Shown: in pieces, positions 1 to 6,921 of the stretch
Layout: every line of letters starts with the position of its first letter
Numbering within the stretch: position 1 is the first letter of the stretch
Source of the DNA: JBHHZJ01 sp046758005
Lineage (GTDB): Bacteria; Pseudomonadota; Alphaproteobacteria; Kiloniellales; J153
NCBI GenBank assembly: GCA_046758005.1
Contig: JBHHZJ010000115.1
Span: 1-10,367 of the forward strand
DNA: 10,367 nt
Direction: 5' to 3'
Position numbers and translations under genes: made by a program
Notes under the pieces: model-generated
Seen by the model: the letters and a program-made list of their open reading frames with translations, nothing else
Told to the model about the DNA's origin: nothing
The model's database searches: none

Positions 1-1908
1 TGGTATAAGTATTGGCACACGACGTTTGATCCGAGCGATGCCCCTTGTTGGAAATGGTTTGTCGGCGGAAGAATAAATGCATGCTACAACTGTGTTGATA
101 GACACCTACCCAAATACAAGAATAAAGCGGCAATTCTTTTCGTACCGGAACCGGAGGATGAAGCGCACGTAGCCCTGACCTATCAAGAGCTCTACGTGAG
201 GGTGAATGAGTTCGCCGTTCTGCTTAGGGACTTTGCCGGACTCAAGGCGGGCGACCGGGTAACGCTTCATATGCCGATGGTTCCGGAACTCCCGATAACG
301 ATGCTCGCTTGCGCCAGACTTGGCATCATTCACTCCGAGGTATTTGGAGGATTTAGTGGCCGAGCGTGCGGCGAGAGGATTGCGGATTCCGGAAGCCATG
401 TCCTGATCACCATCGACGGCTACTACAGGTCCGGTGGACTGCTCGATCATAAGGCTAATGCTGACGAAGCCGTCGCGACAGCGGAAGAAGCGGGTCAAGC
501 TGTCGAAAAAGTCTTGGTTTGGCGCCGTCGCCCGGGAGAATACGCCTCCAAGACGCCGATGGTGGAAGGTCGTGATTACTTCGTGAACGACCTGCTTGAA
601 GATTATGCCGGCAAGAGGGTCGATCCGGTTCCTATGCCGGCCGAAGATCCTCTTTTTATCATGTACACCAGCGGGACGACCGGACGACCCAAGGGGTGCC
701 AGCACAGCACGGGGGGCTATTTGTCCTATGTCGCCGGGACATCAAAATATATCCAGGACATTCATCCGGAGGACGTTTACTGGTGCTTGGCGGATATAGG
801 TTGGATCACGGGCCATTCCTATATCGTGTATGGTCCGTTGGCGCTTGCTGCATCGAGCGTTGTTTACGAGGGCGTCCCGGTTTACCCGGATGCCGGGCGT
901 CCTTGGCGGATAGCCGAGCGACTTAATGTCAATATTTTCCACACCGCGCCCACGACAATTCGTATGTTGAGGAAAGCCGGCCCGGATGAGCCGAAGAAGT
1001 ACGATTACCACTTCAAGCACATGACGACGGTGGGAGAACCCATCGAGCCGGAGGTGTGGCAATGGTACTACGAGGTCGTCGGCAAGGGCGAGGCGGCCAT
1101 CGTCGACACGTGGTGGCAAACGGAGAACGGCGGATTTCTTTGTAGTACTCTGCCGGCGCTGCAACCCATGAAACCCGGGAGCGCAGGACCCGGGGTGCCG
1201 GGCATACACCCGGTCATCTACGACGAGGATGGGAACGAGATTGAGGCGGGATCCGGAATAGCTGGAAATATCTGCATCAGGAACCCGTGGCCAGGGTCAT
1301 TCCAGACGATATGGGGCGACCGTGAGCGATACGTCGAAACGTACTACGCGAAGTACTGCAGAAACAGGGATAGCAAGGACTGGCGTGATTGGCCCTACCT
1401 GACGGGCGATGGCGCCATGCAGGCGGAAGACGGATATTTTCGAATATTGGGCAGGCTCGACGATGTCATCAACGTCGCCGGTCATCGCCTGGGAACGAAG
1501 GAGCTGGAGTCCGCGAGCCTTACCGTCCAGGAAATCGCGGAGGCGGCCGTCGTCCCCTTGGCGGATGAGCTCAAGGGCCGAGTGCCCGATGTTTATGTGT
1601 CCCTTAAGCCGGGCGTCGAACCCAGCAAAGACACGGAAATCAAAGTTATAAAGGCTATCGAGGGCACCATCGGCAAGATAGCACGGCCGAAGCATGTCTA
1701 TATCGTACCGGATATGCCTAAGACTCGTTCCGGAAAGATCATGCGCCGTGTCCTGGCGGCCATTTCCAATACGCTGGACATTGGGGATGTAACGACATTG
1801 GCCAACCCGGATGTTGTCGAGGAAATCCGCGTACTGGTTCAAGGAGAGGAAAAGCTGGCGACGAAAGAGGCCCCGGAGGATCTGAAACGTTTCGGGGAAG
1901 AACGCTGA
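1..1908 (+). CDS. acsA: Acetyl-CoA synthetase (AMP-forming), 5' end outside window
   Basis: This cytoplasmic enzyme activates acetate with ATP and CoA to acetyl-CoA through an acetyl-adenylate. Frame 1 is open from the first base, so the gene starts upstream; 635 residues are visible. Aligning the catalytic lysine with Salmonella Acs Lys609 suggests about 30 N-terminal residues are missing. Seen in order (visible numbering): ATP/phosphate-binding loop YTSGTTGRPKG at 222-232; WWQTENGG at 371-378, whose second Trp normally closes the acyl pocket for acetate; YLTGDGA around 466-472; GRLDDVINVAGHRLGT from 484; and the C-terminal PKTRSGKIMRR with catalytic and acetylatable Lys579. The C-terminus carries an extra charged tail (EEKLATKEAPEDLKRFGEER) beyond the usual end. 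Codon use is far less GC-biased than in the genes to the right, suggesting transfer. A short-chain acyl-CoA (propionyl) ligase is the alternative, but the Trp favours acetate. Confidence 0.93.
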   Translation, partial: WYKYWHTTFDPSDAPCWKWFVGGRINACYNCVDRHLPKYKNKAAILFVPEPEDEAHVALTYQELYVRVNEFAVLLRDFAGLKAGDRVTLHMPMVPELPITMLACARLGIIHSEVFGGFSGRACGERIADSGSHVLITIDGYYRSGGLLDHKANADEAVATAEEAGQAVEKVLVWRRRPGEYASKTPMVEGRDYFVNDLLEDYAGKRVDPVPMPAEDPLFIMYTSGTTGRPKGCQHSTGGYLSYVAGTSKYIQDIHPEDVYWCLADIGWITGHSYIVYGPLALAASSVVYEGVPVYPDAGRPWRIAERLNVNIFHTAPTTIRMLRKAGPDEPKKYDYHFKHMTTVGEPIEPEVWQWYYEVVGKGEAAIVDTWWQTENGGFLCSTLPALQPMKPGSAGPGVPGIHPVIYDEDGNEIEAGSGIAGNICIRNPWPGSFQTIWGDRERYVETYYAKYCRNRDSKDWRDWPYLTGDGAMQAEDGYFRILGRLDDVINVAGHRLGTKELESASLTVQEIAEAAVVPLADELKGRVPDVYVSLKPGVEPSKDTEIKVIKAIEGTIGKIARPKHVYIVPDMPKTRSGKIMRRVLAAISNTLDIGDVTTLANPDVVEEIRVLVQGEEKLATKEAPEDLKRFGEER

Positions 1909-1917
1909 GAGAAAGCA

Positions 1918-1936
1918 GAAAGGGATTGGCCCTTTC
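1918..1936 (+). terminator. Hairpin after the acs stop, possible weak terminator
   Basis: A perfect 7-bp inverted repeat (GAAAGGG / CCCTTTC, 5-base loop) begins nine bases after the acs stop codon. Only a broken T-run (TTCTTC) follows it. Position favours a transcription end for the low-GC gene; the missing clean U-tract keeps this tentative. Confidence 0.35.
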
Positions 1937-2000
1937 CGGCTTCTTCAATGTCCCCGAAGCGCTGGGGTGCAGCAAGACGTCGCCGGGAAGCTGCGGGACC

Positions 2001-2204
<204 letters not shown>

Positions 2205-2231
2205 CGGGCGCGCCGGTTCGCCGATCGTCGG

Positions 2232-2260
2232 GAGCCGGCTTCGCGGCCGGCTCTTCGTTT
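2232..2260 (+). terminator. Rho-independent terminator of the resident acsA
   Basis: A perfect 8-bp stem (GAGCCGGC / GCCGGCTC) with a 6-base loop is followed at once by TTCGTTT. It lies 27 bases after the acsA remnant stop and would serve as its original terminator. The TTG at 2259, a possible far-upstream start for the next gene, falls inside its T-tract, which argues against that start. Confidence 0.75.
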
Positions 2261-2294
2261 GAGCCGCGCGGGCGACAAGGCGGAGATGAGGCCC

Positions 2295-2972
2295 ATGACC
2301 GTTCAAGACGACGCACAGCCCCCCGACTTCCCGCCGACGCCGCGCACGCGCCTGCGCCGGCTGCGCGTGCGGGCGCACTACGACCGCAAGACCGTGTACG
2401 AGATCCTCGACGCCGGCCTGATGTGCCACGTCGGCTACGTGATCGACGGTCAACCCTACGTCACGCCGACCGCCTATTGGCGCGAGGGCGACCGGGTCTA
2501 CTGGCACGGCTCCTCGGCGAGCAAGATGCTGCGCCGGCTGGAGCAGGGCGTGCCGGTGTGCTTCACCGTGGCCTTGCTCGACGGTCTGGTGCTGGCGCGC
2601 TCGGGCTTCCACTCCTCGATCGACTACCGCTCGGTGATGGCCCTGGGCATGGCCGAGAAGGTCGAGGACGAGGGCCGCAAGCTGGCCGCGCTCGAGGCCT
2701 TCGTCGAGCGCCTGACCCCGGGACGCTGGGCCGAGCTGCGCCCGGCCACGGCCCAGGAGATCAAGGCGACCACGGTGATGACGCTGCATCTGGAGGAGGT
2801 CGCGGCCAAGGTGCGCACCGGCCCGCCGGCCGACGACGAGGAGGATTACGCGCTCGACGTGTGGGCGGGCGTGGTGCCGCTGCGCACCGTCGTGGACCCG
2901 CCGCGCGACGACCCGCGCCTCAAGCCGGGCATCGCCGCGCCGGATTACCTGGGCGCGATCAGGATTGGCTAG
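2295..2972 (+). CDS. Pyridoxamine 5'-phosphate oxidase-fold, FMN-binding family protein
   Basis: The 225-residue product resembles the split-barrel flavin-binding family related to pyridoxamine-phosphate oxidases (nitroimidazole-resistance/COG3467-like). These are small cytoplasmic proteins that bind FMN or a related cofactor and usually have no assigned substrate. Visible landmarks: the N-terminal TPRTRLRRLRVRAHYDR (15-31) that opens this subfamily; strand HVGYVIDGQPYVTPT (45-59); YWHGSSASKML (69-79), the phosphate-binding stretch; and CFTVALLDGLVLARSGFHSS (89-108) leading to DYRSVM. A C-terminal extension rich in Pro and Asp ends in PDYLGAIRIG. The ATG at 2295 is chosen because GGAG lies nine bases upstream; the ATG at 2286 is possible. 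It follows the acsA terminator and stands alone on +. Fold assignment is firm; biochemical role unknown. Confidence 0.88.
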   Translation: MTVQDDAQPPDFPPTPRTRLRRLRVRAHYDRKTVYEILDAGLMCHVGYVIDGQPYVTPTAYWREGDRVYWHGSSASKMLRRLEQGVPVCFTVALLDGLVLARSGFHSSIDYRSVMALGMAEKVEDEGRKLAALEAFVERLTPGRWAELRPATAQEIKATTVMTLHLEEVAAKVRTGPPADDEEDYALDVWAGVVPLRTVVDPPRDDPRLKPGIAAPDYLGAIRIG

Positions 2973-2975
2973 CCC

Positions 2976-3019
2976 CCCTTGCCCGCGGGCGCGCCGATCG
3001 GGGGCCGGCGAGTGCCGGC
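2976..3019 (+). terminator. GC-rich hairpins after the PPOX-fold gene
   Basis: Just after the stop at 2972 there is GCCC-GC-GGGC, then an exact GCCGGC-GAGT-GCCGGC hairpin (3004-3019), and a wider C-run/G-run pairing that could enclose the first. No clean T-run follows, so a terminator role is inferred from position only. Confidence 0.3.
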
Positions 3020-3115
3020 GCGGTCTCGATGATGTTTGGACCAGATCTTAAAGTATTAAGCAAATAAATATCAAATTTAGTTCAAGTCTATACCAAATAG
3101 TATCTTGATTGAGGG

Positions 3116-3151
3116 TTGACTTATATTTTGTCAACGGATAATATCATCGCA
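3116..3151 (+). promoter_or_regulatory. Strong sigma70-type promoter with inverted repeat in the spacer
   Basis: TTGACT (-35, 3116-3121) and TAATAT (-10, 3139-3144) are separated by exactly 17 bases, each matching consensus in five of six positions. The promoter sits at the right edge of an AT-rich stretch (about 3030-3150) that contrasts with the GC-rich surroundings. GTTGAC (3115-3120) and GTCAAC (3130-3135) form an inverted repeat straddling the -35 and spacer, a plausible operator. A second small inverted repeat, CTTAA/TTAAG, lies at 3047-3060. Transcription is predicted to start at about 3151, the A of the next gene's ATG. Confidence 0.75.
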
Positions 3152-3375
3152 TGCAGGTACCGAATCCTCTCGTCCCGCCCCAGTTGGGCCAGCCCGGCGC
3201 AGCGCCGGCGCCCGTGGCCAACGCGCCGCACGTGCCGGAGTCGACCAAGCACGAGACCTCGCGACCGGTCACCGCGAGCAAGCAGGCCGAGCGCGCGAAG
3301 ACCGACGACGAGCGCCGGTCACGCCCCGCCGAGGGCGGCGGGCGCCGCGGCGGGCGGCTCGACATCGTCGTGTGA
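3151..3375 (+). CDS. Small Pro/Ala-rich hypothetical protein, probably leaderless
   Basis: A 74-residue protein that I do not recognise as a named family. The N-terminal half is rich in Pro, Ala and Val (MQVPNPLVPPQLGQPG), the middle is highly charged (KQAERAKTDDERRSRPAEGG), and the end is a Gly/Arg stretch closing with a short hydrophobic tail GGRLDIVV. No signal peptide, membrane segment or cysteine is visible; it is probably largely disordered. Support for a real gene is the well-formed promoter directly upstream: the -10 ends six bases before the ATG, so the mRNA should begin at or next to the start codon with no ribosome binding site. A stem-loop follows the stop. Alternatively the promoter drives a short RNA and the frame is incidental. 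Confidence 0.62.
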   Translation: MQVPNPLVPPQLGQPGAAPAPVANAPHVPESTKHETSRPVTASKQAERAKTDDERRSRPAEGGGRRGGRLDIVV

Positions 3376-3407
3376 GCGCGCCCGAGCCCGAACGCGGGAG
3401 CGTCTCC

Positions 3408-3423
3408 GGGGGCGTTCGCCCCC
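3408..3423. terminator. Hairpin between convergent genes, possible bidirectional terminator
   Basis: GGGGGC-GTTC-GCCCCC forms a 6-bp all-GC hairpin between the stop of the small + gene (3375) and the stop of the nuclease on - (3463). Neither side has a convincing T-run, but convergent placement and stem strength suit a shared transcription end. Confidence 0.45.
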
Positions 3424-3462
3424 ATCTCGCCGTACGTCCCTCGATTCGTTGAGGTATCGGGC

Positions 3463-3942
3463 TCAGCCCGTGCCGGCGCACCACGGCAGGCGCCGCTTCC
3501 CGTGGTACGGCCGGGCCAGCCCGGCGGCCACGAGGCCGCGGCCGAGGTCCTCGCCGCGCGCGGTCTCGACGCGGGCGAGCACCCGCCCGGCGAACTTCCC
3601 GTTGCGGATGTCGTGCAGGACGACCCGACCGGGCGTTCCCGACGCAGCCTCGATCCGCGCGGTCACATAGGCGCGCGCCCGGGCGCCGAGCGCCCGTTCC
3701 CGCGCGCACTTGCCGGACAGTTCCGGGGCATCGACCCCCGCCAGGCGCACCCGCGTGGTGACCGCGAGGCCGAGCCAGACGCGGGCCCGCACCTCCAGGG
3801 TATCGCCGTCGAGTACGGCAACGACCACGGCCGGTACCGGTCCGGCCAGCCGCTCCTCGGCCGTTCCTCGACCGGTCAGGGCCAACCAGGCGCACAAGCC
3901 GTAGAGCGCCGCCCGCCATGCCACCGCCGTGCCCGCCGTCAT
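3463..3942 (-). CDS. Secreted staphylococcal nuclease-like (thermonuclease family) protein
   Basis: The 159-residue product is a calcium-dependent nuclease of the SNase fold, expected to hydrolyse DNA and RNA outside the cytoplasm. Residues 1-29 look like a Sec signal peptide, with a hydrophobic stretch (AALYGLCAWLALTG) before an Ala-containing cleavage zone. The catalytic pattern is intact: DGDT at 45-48 (Asp47 matching staphylococcal Asp21), RLAGVDAPE at 66-74 (Arg66, Asp71 and Glu74 matching Arg35, Asp40, Glu43), and GKFAGRVLARV with Arg120 matching Arg87. The tail DLGRGLVAAGLARPY and KRRLPWC is typical of bacterial homologues. A weak purine-rich stretch (GGCGAAGA) precedes the ATG by about nine bases. 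The gene is monocistronic, convergent with the small + gene, and has its own promoter about 100 bases upstream. Confidence 0.92.
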   Translation of the reverse strand: MTAGTAVAWRAALYGLCAWLALTGRGTAEERLAGPVPAVVVAVLDGDTLEVRARVWLGLAVTTRVRLAGVDAPELSGKCARERALGARARAYVTARIEAASGTPGRVVLHDIRNGKFAGRVLARVETARGEDLGRGLVAAGLARPYHGKRRLPWCAGTG

Positions 3943-4041
3943 GCCGTTGGATCTTCGCCAATACCGAGCGTCATTCTCACGGTATACCCGTCATACGAGC
4001 ATCCGTCACGATGCCGGACCGCGCCCGTGAAATCGGGCAGG

Positions 4042-4070
4042 ATTATATGACTACAATAGGAACATAACAA
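4042..4070 (-). promoter_or_regulatory. Sigma70-type promoter for the nuclease gene
   Basis: Read on -, TTGTTA (-35, 4070-4065) and a perfect TATAAT (-10, 4047-4042) are spaced by 17 bases. Predicted start is near 4035, giving a leader of roughly 93 bases before the nuclease ATG. An inverted repeat GCCCG/CGGGC (4023-4038) sits across the predicted start site and could be an operator or the first hairpin of the leader. Confidence 0.65.
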
Positions 4071-4152
4071 GAACTTTCGCCGCCCCAACCGCGCGGGGCA
4101 CAGGCGGCAACGGCCCCCGAAACGGTGTACTGGAAATGGGCGCGACCGCGCC

Positions 4153-4291
4153 CTGGAGCGGATCGTGATTGATTGGAACCACGTCGCGGCTCCAATCAAT
4201 CACGTGAATTCGCTCCATACATTACGGTTGGAGCAGATCCGGGGCGATGCATCGCCTTCGGGCGATTCTCATCGACCCGGATCCGCTCTAG
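4153..4291 (+). repeat. Double-hairpin repeat element, copy A (MITE/REP-like)
   Basis: This 139-base element aligns without gaps to the reverse complement of 6922-7060, with 14 mismatches by hand count. Hairpin 1 (4154-4217) has an uninterrupted 13-bp core, GTGATTGATTGGA paired with TCCAATCAATCAC, and further outer pairs. Hairpin 2 (4229-4290) pairs GAGCAGATCC with GGATCCGCTC (one mismatch) and ends in a C(TTCG)G loop at 4257-4260. The left end reads CTGGAGCGGATC and the right end GATCCGCTCTAG, so the termini are near-perfect inverted repeats. The right CTAG contains the stop codon of the sdhAF4 gene on -. No coding capacity is visible. It occupies most of the interval between the nuclease promoter and sdhAF4; the rest (4071-4152) holds only a GCCCC/GGGGC hairpin (about 4082-4099). 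Confidence 0.92.
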
Positions 4292-4515
4292 AAATCGACG
4301 CAGATCCCGTTGCGTTCCCAGTCGCCGTAGCGGGTCGGCTCGGGTCCGCTCGGGCCGCCGATCTCTTTCGGTTTGCCCGCCCGCGCCGACGCATCCGGGC
4401 CTTCGCGCCCGGCCTCGCCGGCCGCCGGTACCGGCTCGGCGCGCGGCGCTTGCGCGGCCGGGGTCGCGGGCGTCTTGGCCGGCTTGGGCCGATGCACGGC
4501 GAACCGCTTGACCAT
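4288..4515 (-). CDS. Succinate dehydrogenase assembly factor 4 family protein (DUF1674)
   Basis: The 75-residue product ends in the diagnostic DUF1674/SdhAF4 signature EIGGPSGPEPTRYGDWERNG plus ICVDF (51-75). In mitochondria SDHAF4 binds the flavinylated SdhA subunit and aids succinate dehydrogenase assembly; bacterial members are assumed to do likewise. Residues 1-50 are a low-complexity Pro/Ala/Lys linker, normal for this family. The ATG at 4515 gives the usual short length; the frame stays open to a TTG at 4605, but that adds an unconserved stretch. A purine run (AAGGG) lies only one base before the ATG, so initiation is uncertain. The TAG stop lies inside the terminal CTAG of repeat copy A. 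It diverges from htpX, a neighbourhood I recall from other alphaproteobacteria. Confidence 0.85.
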   Translation of the reverse strand: MVKRFAVHRPKPAKTPATPAAQAPRAEPVPAAGEAGREGPDASARAGKPKEIGGPSGPEPTRYGDWERNGICVDF

Positions 4516-4552
4516 GCCCTTGATATGGCGCGGGACGGCGCCCGCGCCAAGG

Positions 4553-4581
4553 CTTGAAGGGCCGGCGCGCCGGGACCATCT
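4553..4581 (+). promoter_or_regulatory. Candidate heat-shock (RpoH) promoter for htpX
   Basis: CTTGAAG (4553-4559) matches the RpoH -35 consensus CTTGAAA in six of seven positions. After 15 bases ACCATCT (4575-4581) matches the -10 core CCCATnT in all but its first base. This would start transcription near 4588, about 43 bases before the htpX ATG. htpX is a known heat-shock gene in enterobacteria. No good sigma70 promoter was seen in this interval. Confidence 0.5.
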
Positions 4582-4630
4582 AGCGACTGGCCAGCGGGCG
4601 AACAAACCAAGGCTTTGAGCGAGCGTTCCG

Positions 4631-5503
4631 ATGAATTACCTGCGCACCGCGATGTTGCTGGCCGCGCTGACGGCCTTGTTCCTGCTGGGCGGCTTCATGA
4701 TCGCCGGCGAGGGCGGCATGCTGATCGCGCTCGCGATCGCGCTCGCCATGAACGCATTCGCCTATTGGAACTCGGACAAGCTCGTGCTGCGGATGTACCG
4801 CGCGCGCCAGGTCGACCGGGCCAGCGCGCCGGGCTTCTACGGCATCGTCGAGCAGCTCGCGGCCAACGCCGGGCTGCCCATGCCGCGCGTCTACATTATC
4901 GACAGCGACCAGCCCAACGCCTTCGCCACCGGCCGCAACCCGGAGAACGCGGCCGTCGCCGCCACCTCGGGCCTGCTGCGCCGGCTGTCCTCGGCCGAGG
5001 TCGCGGGCGTGATGGCGCACGAGCTCGCCCACGTGCGCAACCGGGACACGCTGACCATGACGGTCACCGCGACGATCGCCGGGGCGATCTCGATGCTCGC
5101 CAACTTCGCCTTTTTCTTCGGCGGCTTCGGCAACAGCCGCAACAACCCGCTCGGCATCTTCGGCGTGCTCCTGGTCGCGATCCTGGCGCCGCTGGCCGCC
5201 ATGCTCGTGCAGATGGCGATATCTCGCGCGCGCGAGTACGAGGCCGACCGCATCGGCGCCGAGATCTGCGGCCAGCCGCTGTGGCTCGCCTCGGCGCTCG
5301 AGAAGCTCCACACCGCCGCGCGGCGCATCGACAACCGCCTGGCCGAGGCCAACCCGGCGACCGCGCACCTGTTCATCGTCAACCCGCTGCACGCGCAAAA
5401 GATGGACAGCCTGTTCTCCACCCACCCCCGCACCGAGGAGCGCGTGCGGCGGCTGCGCCGATTGGCGCAGGAGATGGGCCAGGGCGCCCGGCCCTGGGGG
5501 TGA
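4631..5503 (+). CDS. htpX: Membrane zinc metalloprotease HtpX (M48B)
   Basis: The 290-residue protein is a full-length HtpX, the inner-membrane protease that works alongside FtsH in degrading misfolded membrane proteins. Two N-terminal membrane segments (about 6-24 and 28-46) precede the cytosolic catalytic part. The zinc site is complete: HELAH at 130-134 gives His130, His134 and catalytic Glu131, and REYEADRIGA at 201-210 supplies the third ligand, most likely Glu202. Two further hydrophobic segments (about 142-165 and 176-197) lie between them, as in E. coli HtpX. The NPLHAQKMDSLFSTHPRTEER region (251-271) is the conserved C-terminal signature. The ATG at 4631 is the first plausible start and has only a weak purine-rich leader. 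It is divergent from sdhAF4 and 73 bases ahead of rsmB, with a hairpin at its 3' end. Confidence 0.96.
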   Translation: MNYLRTAMLLAALTALFLLGGFMIAGEGGMLIALAIALAMNAFAYWNSDKLVLRMYRARQVDRASAPGFYGIVEQLAANAGLPMPRVYIIDSDQPNAFATGRNPENAAVAATSGLLRRLSSAEVAGVMAHELAHVRNRDTLTMTVTATIAGAISMLANFAFFFGGFGNSRNNPLGIFGVLLVAILAPLAAMLVQMAISRAREYEADRIGAEICGQPLWLASALEKLHTAARRIDNRLAEANPATAHLFIVNPLHAQKMDSLFSTHPRTEERVRRLRRLAQEMGQGARPWG

Positions 5504-5508
5504 TTTTT
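5479..5508 (+). terminator. Hairpin overlapping the htpX stop, probable attenuating terminator
   Basis: CCAGGGC / GCCCTGG (7 bp, 5-base loop, 5479-5497) lies in the last htpX codons. A T5 run at 5504-5508 comes six bases after the stem. The gap between stem and T-run makes it an imperfect terminator, so partial read-through into rsmB is likely. Confidence 0.45.
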
Positions 5509-5576
5509 CGGACCCTCTCGCACCCGGCGCCACCATCGCGCGACTCGCGGACCGGCCGGCGTGCTAAACCCCGCTG

Positions 5577-6881
5577 ATGTCCGCGCCCGCCGCCGATTCC
5601 CGCGCGCTCGCGCTCGACCTCGTCCGTGCCGTTCTGCGCCGGCGGCAGCCGCTCGACGATGCTTGGGCCGCTCGCACGGACTTGGCTGCGCTGGCGCCGC
5701 GCGACCGCGCCTTCGCCCGCCTGCTCGCCGCGACGGTCCTGCGCCGCCTCGGGCAGCTCGACGCGTTGATCGACCACTGCCTGGAGCGCCCGCTCAAGCC
5801 GAAGCTCGCCGACGTGCGCGACCTGCTGTGCCTGGGCGCGGCGCAGCTCGTGTTTCTCGAGACCCCGCCGCACGCCGCCCTCAGCACCACGCTCGCGCTG
5901 GCCGAAGGGGCGCGGGTCTCCGGCCACAAGGGCCTCGTCAACGCGGTGCTGCGCCGGCTCGCGCGCGAGGGGCCGGCGCTCGCCGCCGCCCATGACGCGG
6001 CGCGCCTCGACACCCCGGCGTGGTTGTGGGACGCCTGGTGCGCCGCCTACGGCGAGGCTGGCGCGCGCGCCATCGCCGCGGCCCACCTCGCCGAGCCGCC
6101 CCTCGACCTGACGGTCAAGGGCGGGGCGGGCGAGGTGCGGGCCTGGGCCGCGCGCCTGGGCGCGGCCGCGTTGCCCACGGGGTCGCTGCGCCTGCCGCCC
6201 GGCGCCGGCGAGGTCGTCCGGCTTCCGGGCTACGAGGACGGCGCCTGGTGGGTGCAGGACGCCGCCGCCGCGCTGCCCGCGCGCCTGCTCGGCGAGGTGA
6301 AGGGCCGGCGCGTCATCGACCTGTGCGCCGCGCCCGGCGGAAAGACGGCGCAGCTCGCCGCCGCCGGGGCCGCGGTCACGGCCGTGGACATCTCGCCGCG
6401 GCGCGCGGCCCGCCTGCGCGACAACCTGGCCCGCCTGGGACTCGAGGCCGAGACCGTCGTGGCCGATGCCGCCGCATGGCGGCCGCCCGCGCCGGCGGAG
6501 GCCGTGCTGCTCGACGCGCCGTGCACGGCCACCGGCACCCTGCGCCGCCACCCCGACGTGGCGCACCTGAAAGGCCCGGGGGACCTCGCGGCGCTCACCG
6601 ACCTGCAGGACCGCCTGCTCGTGGCCGCGCTCGAGATGGTGGCGCCGGGCGGAGTGCTGGTCTACGCCGCCTGTTCCCTGCAGCCGGAGGAGGGGCCGGC
6701 GCGCATCGCGGCGCTGCTCCGCGCCGGCGCGCCGATCGAGCGCGCGCCGGTCACGGCGGCCGAAGCGGGCGGGCTTGGCGAACTCGTCAGCCCCGAAGGG
6801 GACCTGCGCACCCTGCCCTGCCACCTGGCCGAGCTCGGCGGCCTGGACGGCTTCTACGCCTGCCGCCTGCGCCGGCTTTGA
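5577..6881 (+). CDS. rsmB: 16S rRNA m5C methyltransferase, RsmB/Sun (Fmu) family
   Basis: The 434-residue protein combines an N-terminal NusB-like RNA-binding domain (about 7-140, with PRDRAFARLL and HKGLVNAVLRRL) with a SAM-dependent RNA cytosine-C5 methyltransferase domain. By homology it methylates C967 (E. coli numbering) of 16S rRNA. Motif I is DLCAAPGGKT (248-257), the SAM ribose-binding Asp is at 271 (TAVDIS), motif IV is DAPCTATG (313-320) with Cys316, and motif VI is YAACSLQPEE (363-372) with nucleophile Cys366. The usual TCS around the nucleophile reads ACS here. The typical C-terminal DGFYACRL is present, so the gene is complete. The ATG at 5577 lacks an evident Shine-Dalgarno. It follows htpX on the same strand, with repeat copy B 40 bases downstream. 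An orphan Fmu paralogue with another rRNA target is possible. Confidence 0.93.
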   Translation: MSAPAADSRALALDLVRAVLRRRQPLDDAWAARTDLAALAPRDRAFARLLAATVLRRLGQLDALIDHCLERPLKPKLADVRDLLCLGAAQLVFLETPPHAALSTTLALAEGARVSGHKGLVNAVLRRLAREGPALAAAHDAARLDTPAWLWDAWCAAYGEAGARAIAAAHLAEPPLDLTVKGGAGEVRAWAARLGAAALPTGSLRLPPGAGEVVRLPGYEDGAWWVQDAAAALPARLLGEVKGRRVIDLCAAPGGKTAQLAAAGAAVTAVDISPRRAARLRDNLARLGLEAETVVADAAAWRPPAPAEAVLLDAPCTATGTLRRHPDVAHLKGPGDLAALTDLQDRLLVAALEMVAPGGVLVYAACSLQPEEGPARIAALLRAGAPIERAPVTAAEAGGLGELVSPEGDLRTLPCHLAELGGLDGFYACRLRRL

Positions 6882-6921
6882 TCCGGGGTCGCGCTTGCCA
6901 AGCGCGCGGGCTTGCTGATAC

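Noticed and set aside
4547..4615. Nine-base direct repeat CCAAGGCTT (4547-4555 and 4607-4615)
   Set aside because: Too short and isolated to support a mobile or regulatory element; no further similarity around it.
4580..5536. Minus-strand open frame opposite htpX
   Set aside because: His/Gln/Arg-rich shadow; htpX on + is unambiguous.
5379..6824. Long minus-strand open frame (481 codons) opposite htpX and rsmB
   Set aside because: Composition-driven shadow of rsmB in high-GC DNA; Arg/Gly/Ala-rich with no recognisable motif, while the + strand carries a complete RsmB.
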